This document shows, one piece after another, positions 25,516-35,238 of a stretch of 64,000 nucleotides of DNA; the first letter of the stretch is position 1, and the number at the start of each line of letters is the position of its first letter. Where the stretch lies: contig NZ_BQYK01000001.1 in assembly GCF_023168145.1 (NCBI RefSeq), positions 471,343 to 535,342 of the forward strand, read 5' to 3'. The stretch comes from Sporosarcina sp. NCCP-2222. Lineage in GTDB: Bacteria > Bacillota > Bacilli > Bacillales_A > Planococcaceae. The translations under genes and the position numbers were made by a program. The notes beneath the pieces were generated by a model, which worked only from the letters and a program-made list of their open reading frames with translations, was not told the origin of the DNA and made no database searches.

Positions 25516-26775
25516 TTAAAGGTTTTTAATCAATTCATCCGCAAATTCAGATGCTTTTACTTCTGTCGCACCATCCATGAGACGTGCAAAGTCATATGTG
25601 ACCACTTTAGAAGCGATTGTCTTTTCGATTGATTCTGTAATCATCTTAGCAGCTTCATTCCAGCCCATATGCTCAAGCATCATAACGCCTGAAAGAAGTA
25701 CAGAAGATGGATTTACTTTATCAAGACCTGCGTACTTCGGAGCTGTACCATGTGTTGCTTCGAAAATTGCATGTCCAGTTACATAGTTGATGTTCGCTCC
25801 TGGAGCGATACCGATACCACCGACTTGTGCAGCAAGTGCATCAGAAATATAGTCACCGTTCAAGTTCATTGTTGCTACGACGTCGAATTCCTTCGGACGT
25901 GTCAAGATTTGTTGTAGGAAGATATCAGCGATCGAATCTTTTACGATGATCTTGCCAGCCGCTTCTGCATCAGATTGCGCCTTGTTAGCCGCGTCAGTTC
26001 CTTCAGCTTCTTTGATTTGATCATATTGGTTCCAAGTGAATACTTTGTCGCCGAATTCTTGTTCAGCCACTTCGTAACCCCAGTTTTTGAACGCGCCTTC
26101 AGTGAATTTCATGATGTTTCCTTTGTGTACAAGCGTTACAGACTTGCGGCCTTCTTTAACTGCATAGTTAATCGCAGCGCGCACAAGACGTTTTGTACCT
26201 TCTTCAGAAACAGGCTTAATGCCGATACCAGAAGTTTCAGGGAAACGGATTTTATTGACGCCCATTTCGTTTTGCAAGAAGGCAATCACTTTTTTCACTT
26301 CATCTGAACCTTCTTTGTACTCGATACCTGCATAGATATCCTCTGTGTTCTCACGGAAGATAACCATATCAGTATCTTCTGGACGCTTGACAGGAGAAGG
26401 AACGCCTTCAAAATAACGGACGGGGCGCAAGCAAGTATATAGGTCCAACTCTTGACGAAGTGCAACGTTCAATGAACGGAATCCGCCTCCGATTGGTGTA
26501 GTTAGAGGTCCTTTGATTGCGATCAAATATTCATCGATGATGTCAAGTGTCTCTTGTGGCAGCCATTCTCCTGTTTCGTTGAATGCTTTTTCACCTGCAA
26601 GAACTTCTTTCCACTCAATTTTCTTCTGGCCATTGTATGCCTTATCAACAGCAGCTTCCAATACGCGGGATGCAGCATGCCAGATATCTGGGCCTGTACC
26701 GTCACCGATGATGAATGGGATCGTTGCGTGATCCGGAACGTTTAATACACCGTTTTCCATTGAAATTTTAGCCAT
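25516..26775 (-). CDS. icd: NADP-dependent isocitrate dehydrogenase
   Basis: The 419-residue TCA enzyme converts isocitrate to 2-oxoglutarate. Substrate-binding and cofactor motifs of the homodimeric NADP enzyme are present: [58 protein letters not shown] precedes the ATG. Confidence 0.97.
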   Translation of the reverse strand: MAKISMENGVLNVPDHATIPFIIGDGTGPDIWHAASRVLEAAVDKAYNGQKKIEWKEVLAGEKAFNETGEWLPQETLDIIDEYLIAIKGPLTTPIGGGFRSLNVALRQELDLYTCLRPVRYFEGVPSPVKRPEDTDMVIFRENTEDIYAGIEYKEGSDEVKKVIAFLQNEMGVNKIRFPETSGIGIKPVSEEGTKRLVRAAINYAVKEGRKSVTLVHKGNIMKFTEGAFKNWGYEVAEQEFGDKVFTWNQYDQIKEAEGTDAANKAQSDAEAAGKIIVKDSIADIFLQQILTRPKEFDVVATMNLNGDYISDALAAQVGGIGIAPGANINYVTGHAIFEATHGTAPKYAGLDKVNPSSVLLSGVMMLEHMGWNEAAKMITESIEKTIASKVVTYDFARLMDGATEVKASEFADELIKNL

Positions 26776-26868
26776 TGCAGTTTCCTCCTAATAGTCAAAA
26801 GTAGAGGGCCGGTATCAGTTCATACCGCCCCACTCATTTCTTGTGTTGAGAGCTCTCGAAAAACTCTC

Positions 26869-27984
26869 TTACCGCTCGTTCATCGGCACGTATTTTTGCT
26901 TGTCTGGACCGTTGTACTCGGCACGCGGACGGATCAATCTATTGTTTGCATATTGCTCCAAAATATGTGCCGTCCAACCGGAAGTACGGGAGACCGCAAA
27001 AATCGGCGTGAACAAATCATGGTCGATACCAAGTGAATGATATACCGAAGCGGAATAGAAATCAACGTTAGGCGGCAAATTTTTCTCGCCTGTCACGATC
27101 GATTCAATTTTCTCCGACATATTGTACCACTTTTCCTCACCGCGAAGCGAAGTCAATTTTTTAGACATTTCACGAAGATGCTTGGCACGCGGATCGCCTT
27201 TACGATAAACGCGGTGGCCAAAGCCCATGATTTTTTCTTTGTTGTCCAGTTTTTCACGGATGTATGGTTCAACATTTTCTTCAGAACCGATTTCCATTAG
27301 CATCTTCATCACTTGCTCGTTCGCACCGCCATGAAGAGGTCCTTTCAATGCGCCAATTGCCGCAGTGATTCCGGAATACATATCGGATAATGTTGCCACA
27401 CAAACACGCGCTGTGAACGTAGAAGCGTTCAGCTCATGGTCAGCATGAAGTACGAGCGCTTTATTGAAAGCTTCAATCGCAATATCTTCAGGCTCTTCGC
27501 CATTCAGCATGTAGAGGAAATTAGCTGCGTAACCTAGCTCGCTCTTAGGTGCGACCGGCTCAAGTCCTTTACGCACACGTGAAAAGGCTGTAACAACCGT
27601 AGCGATTTTCGCTTGAAGTTTAATCGCTTTTTCATAGTTCGCTTCATCGGACATATCTTCCGCTTTGTCATCGTATAATCCGAGGAGGGAGATGGCTGTG
27701 CGCAATGCTGCCATCGGATGCACTTTGTCGATCGGATATGTTTTAAAATGGTCAAGCACTTCCTGAGGAATTGACATGTTGTCTGCAAGCTGCTGCTTCA
27801 ATTCAGCCAGCTCGTCCTCTTTCGGAAGACGTTGGTGCCATAGTAGGTATACAACTTCTTCGAAACTTGCATTTGTCGCAAGATCGTCAATGTCGTAACC
27901 GACATATGTAAGAGTGTCATCAATGATGGAACTGATTGCGGATTGCGTCGCTACGATTCCTTCCAACCCTTTTGATGCTGTCAT
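26869..27984 (-). CDS. citZ: Citrate synthase
   Basis: The 371-residue enzyme condenses acetyl-CoA and oxaloacetate. Catalytic His and Asp regions are visible in LHADHELNASTF, GPLHGGANEQVMKM, GFGHRVY and VDFYSASVYHSLGI. It is the first gene of citZ-icd-mdh. Two CcpA-type operator matches flank its promoter. The start follows GAAGGAG. Confidence 0.96.
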   Translation of the reverse strand: MTASKGLEGIVATQSAISSIIDDTLTYVGYDIDDLATNASFEEVVYLLWHQRLPKEDELAELKQQLADNMSIPQEVLDHFKTYPIDKVHPMAALRTAISLLGLYDDKAEDMSDEANYEKAIKLQAKIATVVTAFSRVRKGLEPVAPKSELGYAANFLYMLNGEEPEDIAIEAFNKALVLHADHELNASTFTARVCVATLSDMYSGITAAIGALKGPLHGGANEQVMKMLMEIGSEENVEPYIREKLDNKEKIMGFGHRVYRKGDPRAKHLREMSKKLTSLRGEEKWYNMSEKIESIVTGEKNLPPNVDFYSASVYHSLGIDHDLFTPIFAVSRTSGWTAHILEQYANNRLIRPRAEYNGPDKQKYVPMNER

Positions 27985-28063
27985 ATTACTCGCTCCTTCT
28001 CTCAGTGTAGCCTTTATCTTCTAAAATTCGCTAGAAAACGGCTCTTCTGATAATAGTTTCTGT

Positions 28064-28077
28064 CTAAAACGCTTACA
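28064..28077 (-). promoter_or_regulatory. CcpA-type cre site at the citZ transcription start
   Basis: TGTAAGCGTTTTAG on the minus strand matches 12 of 14 positions of the cre consensus TGWAARCGYTWNCW, including the central CG. It lies at the predicted +1 of the citZ promoter, a position suited to repression. Confidence 0.55.
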
Positions 28078-28083
28078 TGAACC

Positions 28084-28112
28084 ATTATAATCAAACTTGA
28101 CAGTTTTGTGAA
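28084..28112 (-). promoter_or_regulatory. citZ promoter
   Basis: -35 TTCACA (28107-28112), a 17-nt spacer and a perfect -10 TATAAT (28084-28089). Confidence 0.7.
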
Positions 28113-28126
28113 TGGAAACGCTTGTT
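28113..28126 (+). promoter_or_regulatory. Second cre-like site between citZ and ytvI
   Basis: TGGAAACGCTTGTT on the plus strand matches 12 of 14 cre positions. It touches the citZ -35 element and is also 39 nt upstream of ytvI, so it could act on either gene. Confidence 0.45.
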
Positions 28127-28164
28127 TTGTTTTAATTCTCGATTGAAAAGGATGGTCTAAAGCA

Positions 28165-29142
28165 ATGAAAAACCGTCTAAAGCAGCAAAATATGGACTAT
28201 GGCAGGATATTGTTACAATGGCTGCCTGCTATCGTTGCCTGTCTCCTCGTGTTTATTGTGCCGCCGATTGCGATTGCTGTCATACTTGCCTATTTCACAG
28301 CACCCTTTCTACATGCAATCCGTGCTATTTTCAAACTGCCTTTATCGTTATCCACATTGATTGTCATGCTCGTTTTTCTTTTCCTGTTCAGCACATTTAC
28401 ACTGATGACGCTGCATGGGCTGATGGATACTGTACCGACAATTGAACGGCATATTCTTCCTTTTACAGGAAATGCCGATTTGTCCGGCAAGGTGTTTTCC
28501 TTCATGGAGGAAAAAGTCGTGCAATATGGACAATCGTTACTGGAGCATGCCGTGTCTTTTCTCACTAAGCTGTTCCAGCAAATATTCAACCTTTTCTTGT
28601 TCCTGGTCGCGTATTTTTTCGCACTGCGGGAATCTGGAAGAAACCGGTTTTGGTTTTTGCTCTATTTTCCGGTTTCCATGAGATCTGCAGCCAAACGGGT
28701 ATTCATGAAATCCGGGGAGTTAATTGGGACATTCCTGTTTGTTGAAGCTCGTTTATTCCTAGCAACATACATCACCCTTTCGATCGGATTCAGCTTACTC
28801 CGGTTTGAAGCCCCCTTGGGAAGTGCATTTCTCGTGTCATTGATCGACAGTCTGCCCTTTCTCGGAATTGGCCTATTCTTGCTCCCGATGGCAGCCTTCT
28901 TTATCTATACGGACCAATTGACTGTAGGAATTTCTTTATTGGTGCTTTATGTATTCATCTTAGTGACAAGACAAATGCTGGAGTCGTATTTCTATGCTTC
29001 CTCTTTCCGTTTGAAACCGATCCATGCATTTATCGTCACAGCGTGTTCCGTTTATCTATTCGGGCTTCCCGGCATCCTGTTGACGCCATTCCTGTTATTC
29101 GCGGCACTCAAAGTGAAGGAGCATCCTCTTTTCAACGGATGA
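28165..29142 (+). CDS. ytvI: AI-2E family transporter YtvI
   Basis: A 325-residue polytopic membrane protein with about seven hydrophobic segments, for example WLPAIVACLLVFIVPPIAIAV split across two helices and LFLFLVAYFFALRES in the middle. Conserved family features include ILLTPFLLFAALKVKEHPLF at the C-terminus. The family (formerly UPF0118) includes exporters of AI-2-like or other small molecules and Na+/H+ antiporters. The substrate here is unknown. AAAGGATGG is the ribosome binding site. Its 3' end overlaps fxsA by 11 nt on the opposite strand. Confidence 0.82.
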   Translation: MKNRLKQQNMDYGRILLQWLPAIVACLLVFIVPPIAIAVILAYFTAPFLHAIRAIFKLPLSLSTLIVMLVFLFLFSTFTLMTLHGLMDTVPTIERHILPFTGNADLSGKVFSFMEEKVVQYGQSLLEHAVSFLTKLFQQIFNLFLFLVAYFFALRESGRNRFWFLLYFPVSMRSAAKRVFMKSGELIGTFLFVEARLFLATYITLSIGFSLLRFEAPLGSAFLVSLIDSLPFLGIGLFLLPMAAFFIYTDQLTVGISLLVLYVFILVTRQMLESYFYASSFRLKPIHAFIVTACSVYLFGLPGILLTPFLLFAALKVKEHPLFNG

Positions 29143-29515
29143 CGATGCTCCCGTTCTGCATCTTCTTGTGTATCCACTTTACAATGAACGGCCTGATGAG
29201 CTTTCGCGGGCCAGGGAATAAAAGCAGCAATCCGCACAAATCAGTGAGAAACCCGGGCATGATTAACAGAATGCCTCCTATAAAGATGCAAATGCTGTCA
29301 ATGAGCGCATTACCGGGTGTTTCCATTGTACGCATCCTCGCTTGGAGATCACGCCACGCTTTCAGGCCTTGCCGCTTTGCCAAATACGCTCCCCCTATTG
29401 CTGTCAGGAACACTAAAGCTATCGTCGGAAATACGCCGAGGGTTTTTCCAGAATAAATCAATACAGCGATTTCCGTAGAAGGGATTAGGATAAACGCTAT
29501 AACTAGCCATCTCAT
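29132..29515 (-). CDS. fxsA: FxsA family membrane protein (YtwI)
   Basis: A 127-residue FxsA-type protein with an N-terminal helix MRWLVIAFILIPSTEIAVLI and later hydrophobic segments, including LIDSICIFIGGILLIMPGFLTD in part. This MPGFLTD...LLLLFP pattern is the family hallmark. E. coli FxsA lessens phage T7 exclusion by F. The B. subtilis role is unknown. The start at 29515 has GGAGG 10 nt upstream. Convergent with and overlapping ytvI. Confidence 0.85.
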   Translation of the reverse strand: MRWLVIAFILIPSTEIAVLIYSGKTLGVFPTIALVFLTAIGGAYLAKRQGLKAWRDLQARMRTMETPGNALIDSICIFIGGILLIMPGFLTDLCGLLLLFPGPRKLIRPFIVKWIHKKMQNGSIVIR

Positions 29516-29676
29516 TGGATTCCAGCCTCCTATCATGTGGATTTGAAAGTTGAGTTAATTAAACCGGCCGCTGGACATGTAATAGGTTTAGGCTCATTTC
29601 CTCTTTACTTTCAGGCAAGCTTAATCGCCAACACAAATTGGCCGGCCCATCCCTCAACCATCATTCTCCGTATAGC

Positions 29677-29712
29677 AAAAGGCTGCTTTTCGTTCATCCA
29701 AAAGCAGCCTTT
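29677..29712 (-). terminator. pyk terminator
   Basis: AAAGGCTGCTTTT pairs with AAAAGCAGCCTTT around a 9-nt loop; short T runs follow on the minus strand. It is 30 nt beyond the pyk stop. Confidence 0.75.
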
Positions 29713-29741
29713 CACCATTTGTTTATGAAATAAAAGAAATG

Positions 29742-31505
29742 TTACAGTACCCGTGCGTGGCCATTATAAACGACACCTGATTCTGCATCCATTGTAATAT
29801 CATTGCCATGAATAATCACTTCAGTTGCTTTTTCCACTCCGACGATAACAGGGATGCCGAGGCTGAGTCCAACAACAGCTGCATGGCTTGTCAGACCGCC
29901 TTCCTCTGTAATTAATCCTGCACATTTTTCGATCGCCTGCATCATATCCTTATCGGATGAATTCGTGACCAAAATTGCGCCTTCCGTGTCATAAGCAAGA
30001 GCCTCTTGTGCATTATGCGCGACAACTGCCCGGCCAAAAGCGACGGATTTCCCAATTCCCTGCCCGCGAGCCAGCATATCTCCGATTACATGGATTTTCA
30101 TTAAGTTGGTCGTGCCCGCTTCTCCAACCGGCACTCCTGCCGTAATGATCACCACATCGCCATGAGTGACATATTGGTGTTTTACGCTTTCTTCCACTGT
30201 ATCCTGCAAGACCTCGTCAATTGACTTTACTTTTTTGCTGATAACTGGATAGATGCCCCAAACAAGAGTTAGTTTTTTCGCACAGACTGCTGAAGAACTA
30301 ACAGCGATAATCGGGCAGCCCGGACGATATTTAGAAATCATTTTTGCAGTATGTCCGCTTTCTGTAGGTGCCAGTACTGCTTTTACTTTCAGATTAATGG
30401 CAGTATACGCAGCGGCTTGTCCGATTGCCTCTGTCATATTGCCTTGCTTTTCACGTCTGCGAGTAGAAACGACAGAACGATAATCGATCGCATCTTCTGT
30501 TGTGATGGCAATACGGTCCATTGTACGCACCGACTCGACAGGATATAAGCCTGCTGCCGTTTCCCCTGAAAGCATAATCGCATCAGAGCCATCGAGAATC
30601 GCATTTGCTACGTCACTTGCTTCCGCACGTGTAGGACGTGGATTGCGCTGCATCGAATCGAGCATTTGTGTTGCAGTGATGACCGGTTTGCCTGCTTGGT
30701 TACATTTCTCGATCATTCTTTTCTGTACGAGCGGTACTTCTTCTGCAGGGATTTCAACACCCAAGTCTCCGCGCGCTACCATCAATCCATCAGAAACGGT
30801 TAAGATCTCATCGAGGTTTTCAACGCCCTCCTGATTTTCGATTTTCGGAATGATGTGGATGTCCGTGCCATTGTTTTTTTCAAGCAACTCACGAATTTCC
30901 ATTACATCGGAAGCACGGCGCACGAAGGAGGCAGCGATAAAATCAACACCTTCTGAGATACCGAAAAGAATATCTTCTTTATCTTTTTCCGTAATGCCAG
31001 GCAATTGAACGGAAACGCCAGGAACGTTGACCCCTTTTTTGTTTTTAAGAGTACCGGAATTTATGACGATCGTGTGAATCAAGCCTTGTTCCTTATCTTT
31101 CCCTGTTACCTCCAATTGGATTAAACCATCATCCAAAAGGATGGTAGAGCCCGTATCTACATCTTCGATCAATTTTTCATAAGTGACGGAAAACATATTC
31201 TCATTTCCGACCACTTCTTTCATAGAAATATCAATCGACTTGCCTGTAATCAACTCCACTTGCCCGTTCTCCATCGTATGCGTCCGGATTTCAGGGCCTT
31301 TCGTATCCAATAGGATCCCGACGATTTTCCCTTTCTTGTCCGCCGCTTCTCTAATAGAACGGATCCGTGCGCGATGTTCTTCATGCGAGCCGTGTGAAAA
31401 ATTCAAACGGGCTACATTCATGCCTGCATCGATTAAACTTTCAAGAGTTTCAGGCGCCTCACTTGCCGGCCCGATCGTACATACTATTTTCGTTTTTCTC
31501 ATCAT
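29742..31505 (-). CDS. pyk: Pyruvate kinase with C-terminal PEP-utiliser domain
   Basis: The glycolytic enzyme converts PEP and ADP to pyruvate and ATP. Its 587 residues comprise the kinase ([16 protein letters not shown], catalytic [20 protein letters not shown]) and an extra C-terminal domain (about 475-587) related to the PEP synthase/PPDK phosphohistidine domain. The latter contains [20 protein letters not shown]. This extra domain is normal in Bacillus-type enzymes. It follows pfkA by 46 nt, forming a pfkA-pyk unit. Confidence 0.97.
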   Translation of the reverse strand: MMRKTKIVCTIGPASEAPETLESLIDAGMNVARLNFSHGSHEEHRARIRSIREAADKKGKIVGILLDTKGPEIRTHTMENGQVELITGKSIDISMKEVVGNENMFSVTYEKLIEDVDTGSTILLDDGLIQLEVTGKDKEQGLIHTIVINSGTLKNKKGVNVPGVSVQLPGITEKDKEDILFGISEGVDFIAASFVRRASDVMEIRELLEKNNGTDIHIIPKIENQEGVENLDEILTVSDGLMVARGDLGVEIPAEEVPLVQKRMIEKCNQAGKPVITATQMLDSMQRNPRPTRAEASDVANAILDGSDAIMLSGETAAGLYPVESVRTMDRIAITTEDAIDYRSVVSTRRREKQGNMTEAIGQAAAYTAINLKVKAVLAPTESGHTAKMISKYRPGCPIIAVSSSAVCAKKLTLVWGIYPVISKKVKSIDEVLQDTVEESVKHQYVTHGDVVIITAGVPVGEAGTTNLMKIHVIGDMLARGQGIGKSVAFGRAVVAHNAQEALAYDTEGAILVTNSSDKDMMQAIEKCAGLITEEGGLTSHAAVVGLSLGIPVIVGVEKATEVIIHGNDITMDAESGVVYNGHARVL

Positions 31506-31551
31506 TACTACGCCCTTTCGCTTTTAGTCCGTCGTTACGGGCAACATGCCA

Positions 31552-32529
<978 letters not shown>

Positions 32530-32545
32530 TTATGTATCATAAATA

Positions 32546-32577
32546 AAAACGAAAAGATGCGGAGAGGATCCGCATCC
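32546..32577 (-). terminator. accDA terminator
   Basis: On the minus strand GATGCGGA pairs with TCCGCATC around a 5-nt loop and is followed by TTTTCGTTTTT. It lies 5 nt after the accA stop and separates accDA from pfkA. Confidence 0.8.
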
Positions 32578-32581
32578 ACGC

Positions 32582-33535
32582 TTATTCAGTAAATACCCCG
32601 ACATTTCTATATTTCTCATAGCGATCCTGGATTAAACTATCCCCATCCATTCCTTTGAAGGCAGACAATGATTTCTCAATGGCTTCCTTAATAAAAACAG
32701 ATTGAGCTTTTGGATCCCTGTGAGCTCCGCCCATCACTTCAGGTACAATGCCGTCAATAATCCCCATTTCCTTCAAATGCGGCGCTGTAATTTTCATCGC
32801 TTCCGCCATCTGCTTTGCCAATGAGGAATCACGCCAGAGAATGGATGCAGCGCCTTCTGGAGAAATAACCGAGCACCATGAATTCTCCAGCATCAATAAA
32901 TGATTTGCGACACCAATTGCCAAGGCACCGCCGCTTGCCCCTTCCCCGATGACTATGGAGATCACAGGCACTTTCAATCCAGCCATCTCAATCAGGTTGC
33001 GTGCGATCGCTTCACTTTGGCCACGTTCTTCCGCGGCTTTGCCGGGGTATGCCCCTTTTGTATCAATTAAGCAAATGATAGGCCGGTTAAATTTCTCCGC
33101 CTGCTTCATCAATCGAAGAGCTTTTCGATAGCCCTCTGGATGCGGCATACCGAAATTTCGTTTGACGTTCTCCTTCGTATCCCGTCCACGCTGCTCCCCA
33201 ATCACTGTTATCGGCATGTCTCCGAAAAATGCAATGCCACCAACAATCGCTGCGTCATCACCAAATACCCGGTCACCATGCAGTTCGATGAAGTCATCGA
33301 AGATTTCATTTATATAATCAAGAGAAGTTGGTCGCTGTGGATGCCTCGCCACTTGCACACGGTCCCACGGCTCCATGTTTTCATAGATATCCTTCTCCAA
33401 ATTTTTCAGACGGATCTTCAGCTTTTCAATTTCATCGGATAGATCTACCTCGGAAGAGTTGGTGAACTCCTCCAGCTCTTTGATCTTTTCCTGCAGTTTA
33501 ATAATAGGCTCTTCAAATGCCAACGTCTTACTCAT
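32582..33535 (-). CDS. accA: Acetyl-CoA carboxylase carboxyltransferase subunit alpha
   Basis: With AccD it transfers the carboxyl group from biotin to acetyl-CoA, the committed step of fatty acid synthesis. It has 317 residues. Conserved features are [46 protein letters not shown] and [12 protein letters not shown]. Its start overlaps the end of accD by 8 nt, implying coupled synthesis of the two subunits. Confidence 0.97.
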   Translation of the reverse strand: MSKTLAFEEPIIKLQEKIKELEEFTNSSEVDLSDEIEKLKIRLKNLEKDIYENMEPWDRVQVARHPQRPTSLDYINEIFDDFIELHGDRVFGDDAAIVGGIAFFGDMPITVIGEQRGRDTKENVKRNFGMPHPEGYRKALRLMKQAEKFNRPIICLIDTKGAYPGKAAEERGQSEAIARNLIEMAGLKVPVISIVIGEGASGGALAIGVANHLLMLENSWCSVISPEGAASILWRDSSLAKQMAEAMKITAPHLKEMGIIDGIVPEVMGGAHRDPKAQSVFIKEAIEKSLSAFKGMDGDSLIQDRYEKYRNVGVFTE

Positions 33536-34397
33536 GAGAATACACCTCTTTCGAATGAAGTCGCACGATTTTGGATAGTGTCTCTTTCATGCTTCCACGG
33601 TGAACCACCGCATCCAGCTGCCCATGAGTCAATTGGAATTCTGCTGTTTGGAAATCACTAGGAAGTTTCTCTCTAACCGTTTGCTCAATGACCCGTCTGC
33701 CCGCAAAACCGATTAACGCCTTCGGTTCCGCCAGGTTGATATCCCCTACTGAAGCGAAACTCGCTGAGACCCCACCAGTCGTAGGATACGTCATGACGGA
33801 AATGAACAATAAATTCCGGTCAGCATGACGCTTCAAGGCAACGCTTGTTTTTGCCATTTGCATCAATGAAAGAATGCCTTCCTGCATACGTGCTCCGCCG
33901 CTCGCGGAGAATATAATGACAGGCAATCCTAGTTCAGTCGCTTTTTCGACAACGCGTGTAATCTTCTCTCCGACAACCGAACCCATCGAACCCATGCGGA
34001 AATGGGCATCCATGATCGCAACAGCCACTTCGTTGCCGTTCATTTTTCCAATGCCTGTTAAAACAGCTTCATTCAAACCTGTTTGTTCAGCATCCGATTT
34101 TACTTTCTCTGTATACGAAGGGAAATTCAATGGATTCTCTGTCTTTAGGTGATCATCCATGGAAACAAATGTCCCTTCATCAAATAAGCAATCGACCCGC
34201 TCCCAAGCCGTCATTTTAAAATGATGATCACATTTGGGACAGACTTTTGCTGTTTTCATCAAATCTTTAGTTAAAATGATTTCTTTGCATTCCGGACACT
34301 TTGTCATGAGTCCTTCCGGCACATCATTTTTAGCATCCTTCGATGGGATTGTAATAGATTGCTTCTTCTTGCTCTTCGTAAATAGATCGCGTATCAT
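33528..34397 (-). CDS. accD: Acetyl-CoA carboxylase carboxyltransferase subunit beta
   Basis: The 289-residue beta subunit has an N-terminal zinc ribbon (CPECKEII and CPKCDHHF). The carboxyltransferase crotonase fold contains [21 protein letters not shown] and [13 protein letters not shown]. The ATG overlaps the stop of the upstream GntR/FadR regulator as ATGA, so regulator, accD and accA form one transcript. Confidence 0.97.
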   Translation of the reverse strand: MIRDLFTKSKKKQSITIPSKDAKNDVPEGLMTKCPECKEIILTKDLMKTAKVCPKCDHHFKMTAWERVDCLFDEGTFVSMDDHLKTENPLNFPSYTEKVKSDAEQTGLNEAVLTGIGKMNGNEVAVAIMDAHFRMGSMGSVVGEKITRVVEKATELGLPVIIFSASGGARMQEGILSLMQMAKTSVALKRHADRNLLFISVMTYPTTGGVSASFASVGDINLAEPKALIGFAGRRVIEQTVREKLPSDFQTAEFQLTHGQLDAVVHRGSMKETLSKIVRLHSKEVYSHE

Positions 34398-35041
34398 TCC
34401 ATTCTCTCCCCTTCAATTCGTTCAATCCATTGTCGATAGGCTGGCAGCGCACAGTCCTCATTGCCTTCCATCAGATGGATGAGAAAGGGCCCAACCAGTT
34501 GGCTTTCTTCCTTCGATATCACAACATCCAATGGAATTTTGCTGTATTGTTTCAATAAAAACCAGATTTTTAACGACAGTCGATTCTCCGTTGCTACAAT
34601 CATTTCACGAATAAGATCTTCTCGGCGAACGGCGCCTTCCGTTTGCAGTTTCACGAGGAACCCTTCCCATACCGGCAACTGGCGCAAAGCCGGCTCTTCA
34701 CAGATGACGGCCACTGCCGCCTCCTCGTGAATCATTCTGGTACGGTTCACATCCATTTGAGAATTCGGCTGCTGCATGATGAATGTGGAAAGAACTTCGA
34801 CCAACTGATGTTTTTTAAAGTCAGCTAGAAAAGTCCCTTCCCCTCTCCGGGTTTCAATTAAACCAAGCAATTCAAGGCTGCGCAACGCTTCTCGGACGGA
34901 CGATCTTCCCACTTGGAGAGTCTCCGCCAGAACCCGCTCGGACGGGAGTTTCCCTCCGGCCTTGATGCCTTCTTTTTTAATTAATAAACGAAGCTCGCCT
35001 ACTATCTCAAGGAACATTTTCGTTTGTTTAGGATTTTGCAT
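34394..35041 (-). CDS. FadR/GntR-family transcriptional regulator in the accDA operon
   Basis: A 215-residue regulator. The winged helix-turn-helix is at residues about 15-75: [30 protein letters not shown], then RRGEGTFL. The helical C-terminal ligand domain (about 140 residues) looks FCD-like but diverged. I placed the start at 35041 (MQNPKQTKM), which has AAGGGG 7 nt upstream; the longer frame would run through the promoter and operator. It is translationally coupled to accD. A FadR-type palindrome lies just upstream, so autoregulation together with accDA by an acyl-CoA or similar metabolite is a reasonable inference. The effector is unknown. Confidence 0.87.
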   Translation of the reverse strand: MQNPKQTKMFLEIVGELRLLIKKEGIKAGGKLPSERVLAETLQVGRSSVREALRSLELLGLIETRRGEGTFLADFKKHQLVEVLSTFIMQQPNSQMDVNRTRMIHEEAAVAVICEEPALRQLPVWEGFLVKLQTEGAVRREDLIREMIVATENRLSLKIWFLLKQYSKIPLDVVISKEESQLVGPFLIHLMEGNEDCALPAYRQWIERIEGERME

Positions 35042-35074
35042 TCGAAAACCCCTTCGGTTTATCAATGATGATAA

Positions 35075-35089
35075 AGTGGTCTGACCACT
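35075..35089. promoter_or_regulatory. Palindromic operator, FadR/GntR type
   Basis: AGTGGTCTGACCACT is a perfect inverted repeat with a single central base. Its core TGGTC-N-GACCA is the arrangement bound by FadR-subfamily GntR regulators. It lies 34 nt upstream of the regulator start and just downstream of the predicted promoter. Confidence 0.7.
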
Positions 35090-35099
35090 ACTATTCACT

Positions 35100-35128
35100 A
35101 GGATACAGAAATTAGGCTTATTCGTAAA
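35100..35128 (-). promoter_or_regulatory. Probable promoter of the gntR-accD-accA unit
   Basis: -35 TTTACG (35123-35128), a 17-nt spacer and -10 TATCCT (35100-35105), each 4 of 6 matches. The operator palindrome would fall at about +4 to +18, suited to repression. Confidence 0.45.
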
Positions 35129-35182
35129 GGGATAAAGGAAAAAATGAGAGAAGATCAATGCAAAGACACGGCTCGCAGCAAT

Positions 35183-35226
35183 AAAAAAAGAGGCAGCAAA
35201 GGGTTACCCCTCTGCACCTGCCTCTC
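35183..35226 (-). terminator. dnaE terminator
   Basis: On the minus strand AGAGGCAG pairs with CTGCCTCT around a 21-nt loop and is followed by seven T, 13 nt after the dnaE stop. Confidence 0.85.
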
Positions 35227-35238
35227 GAATCATACCAC

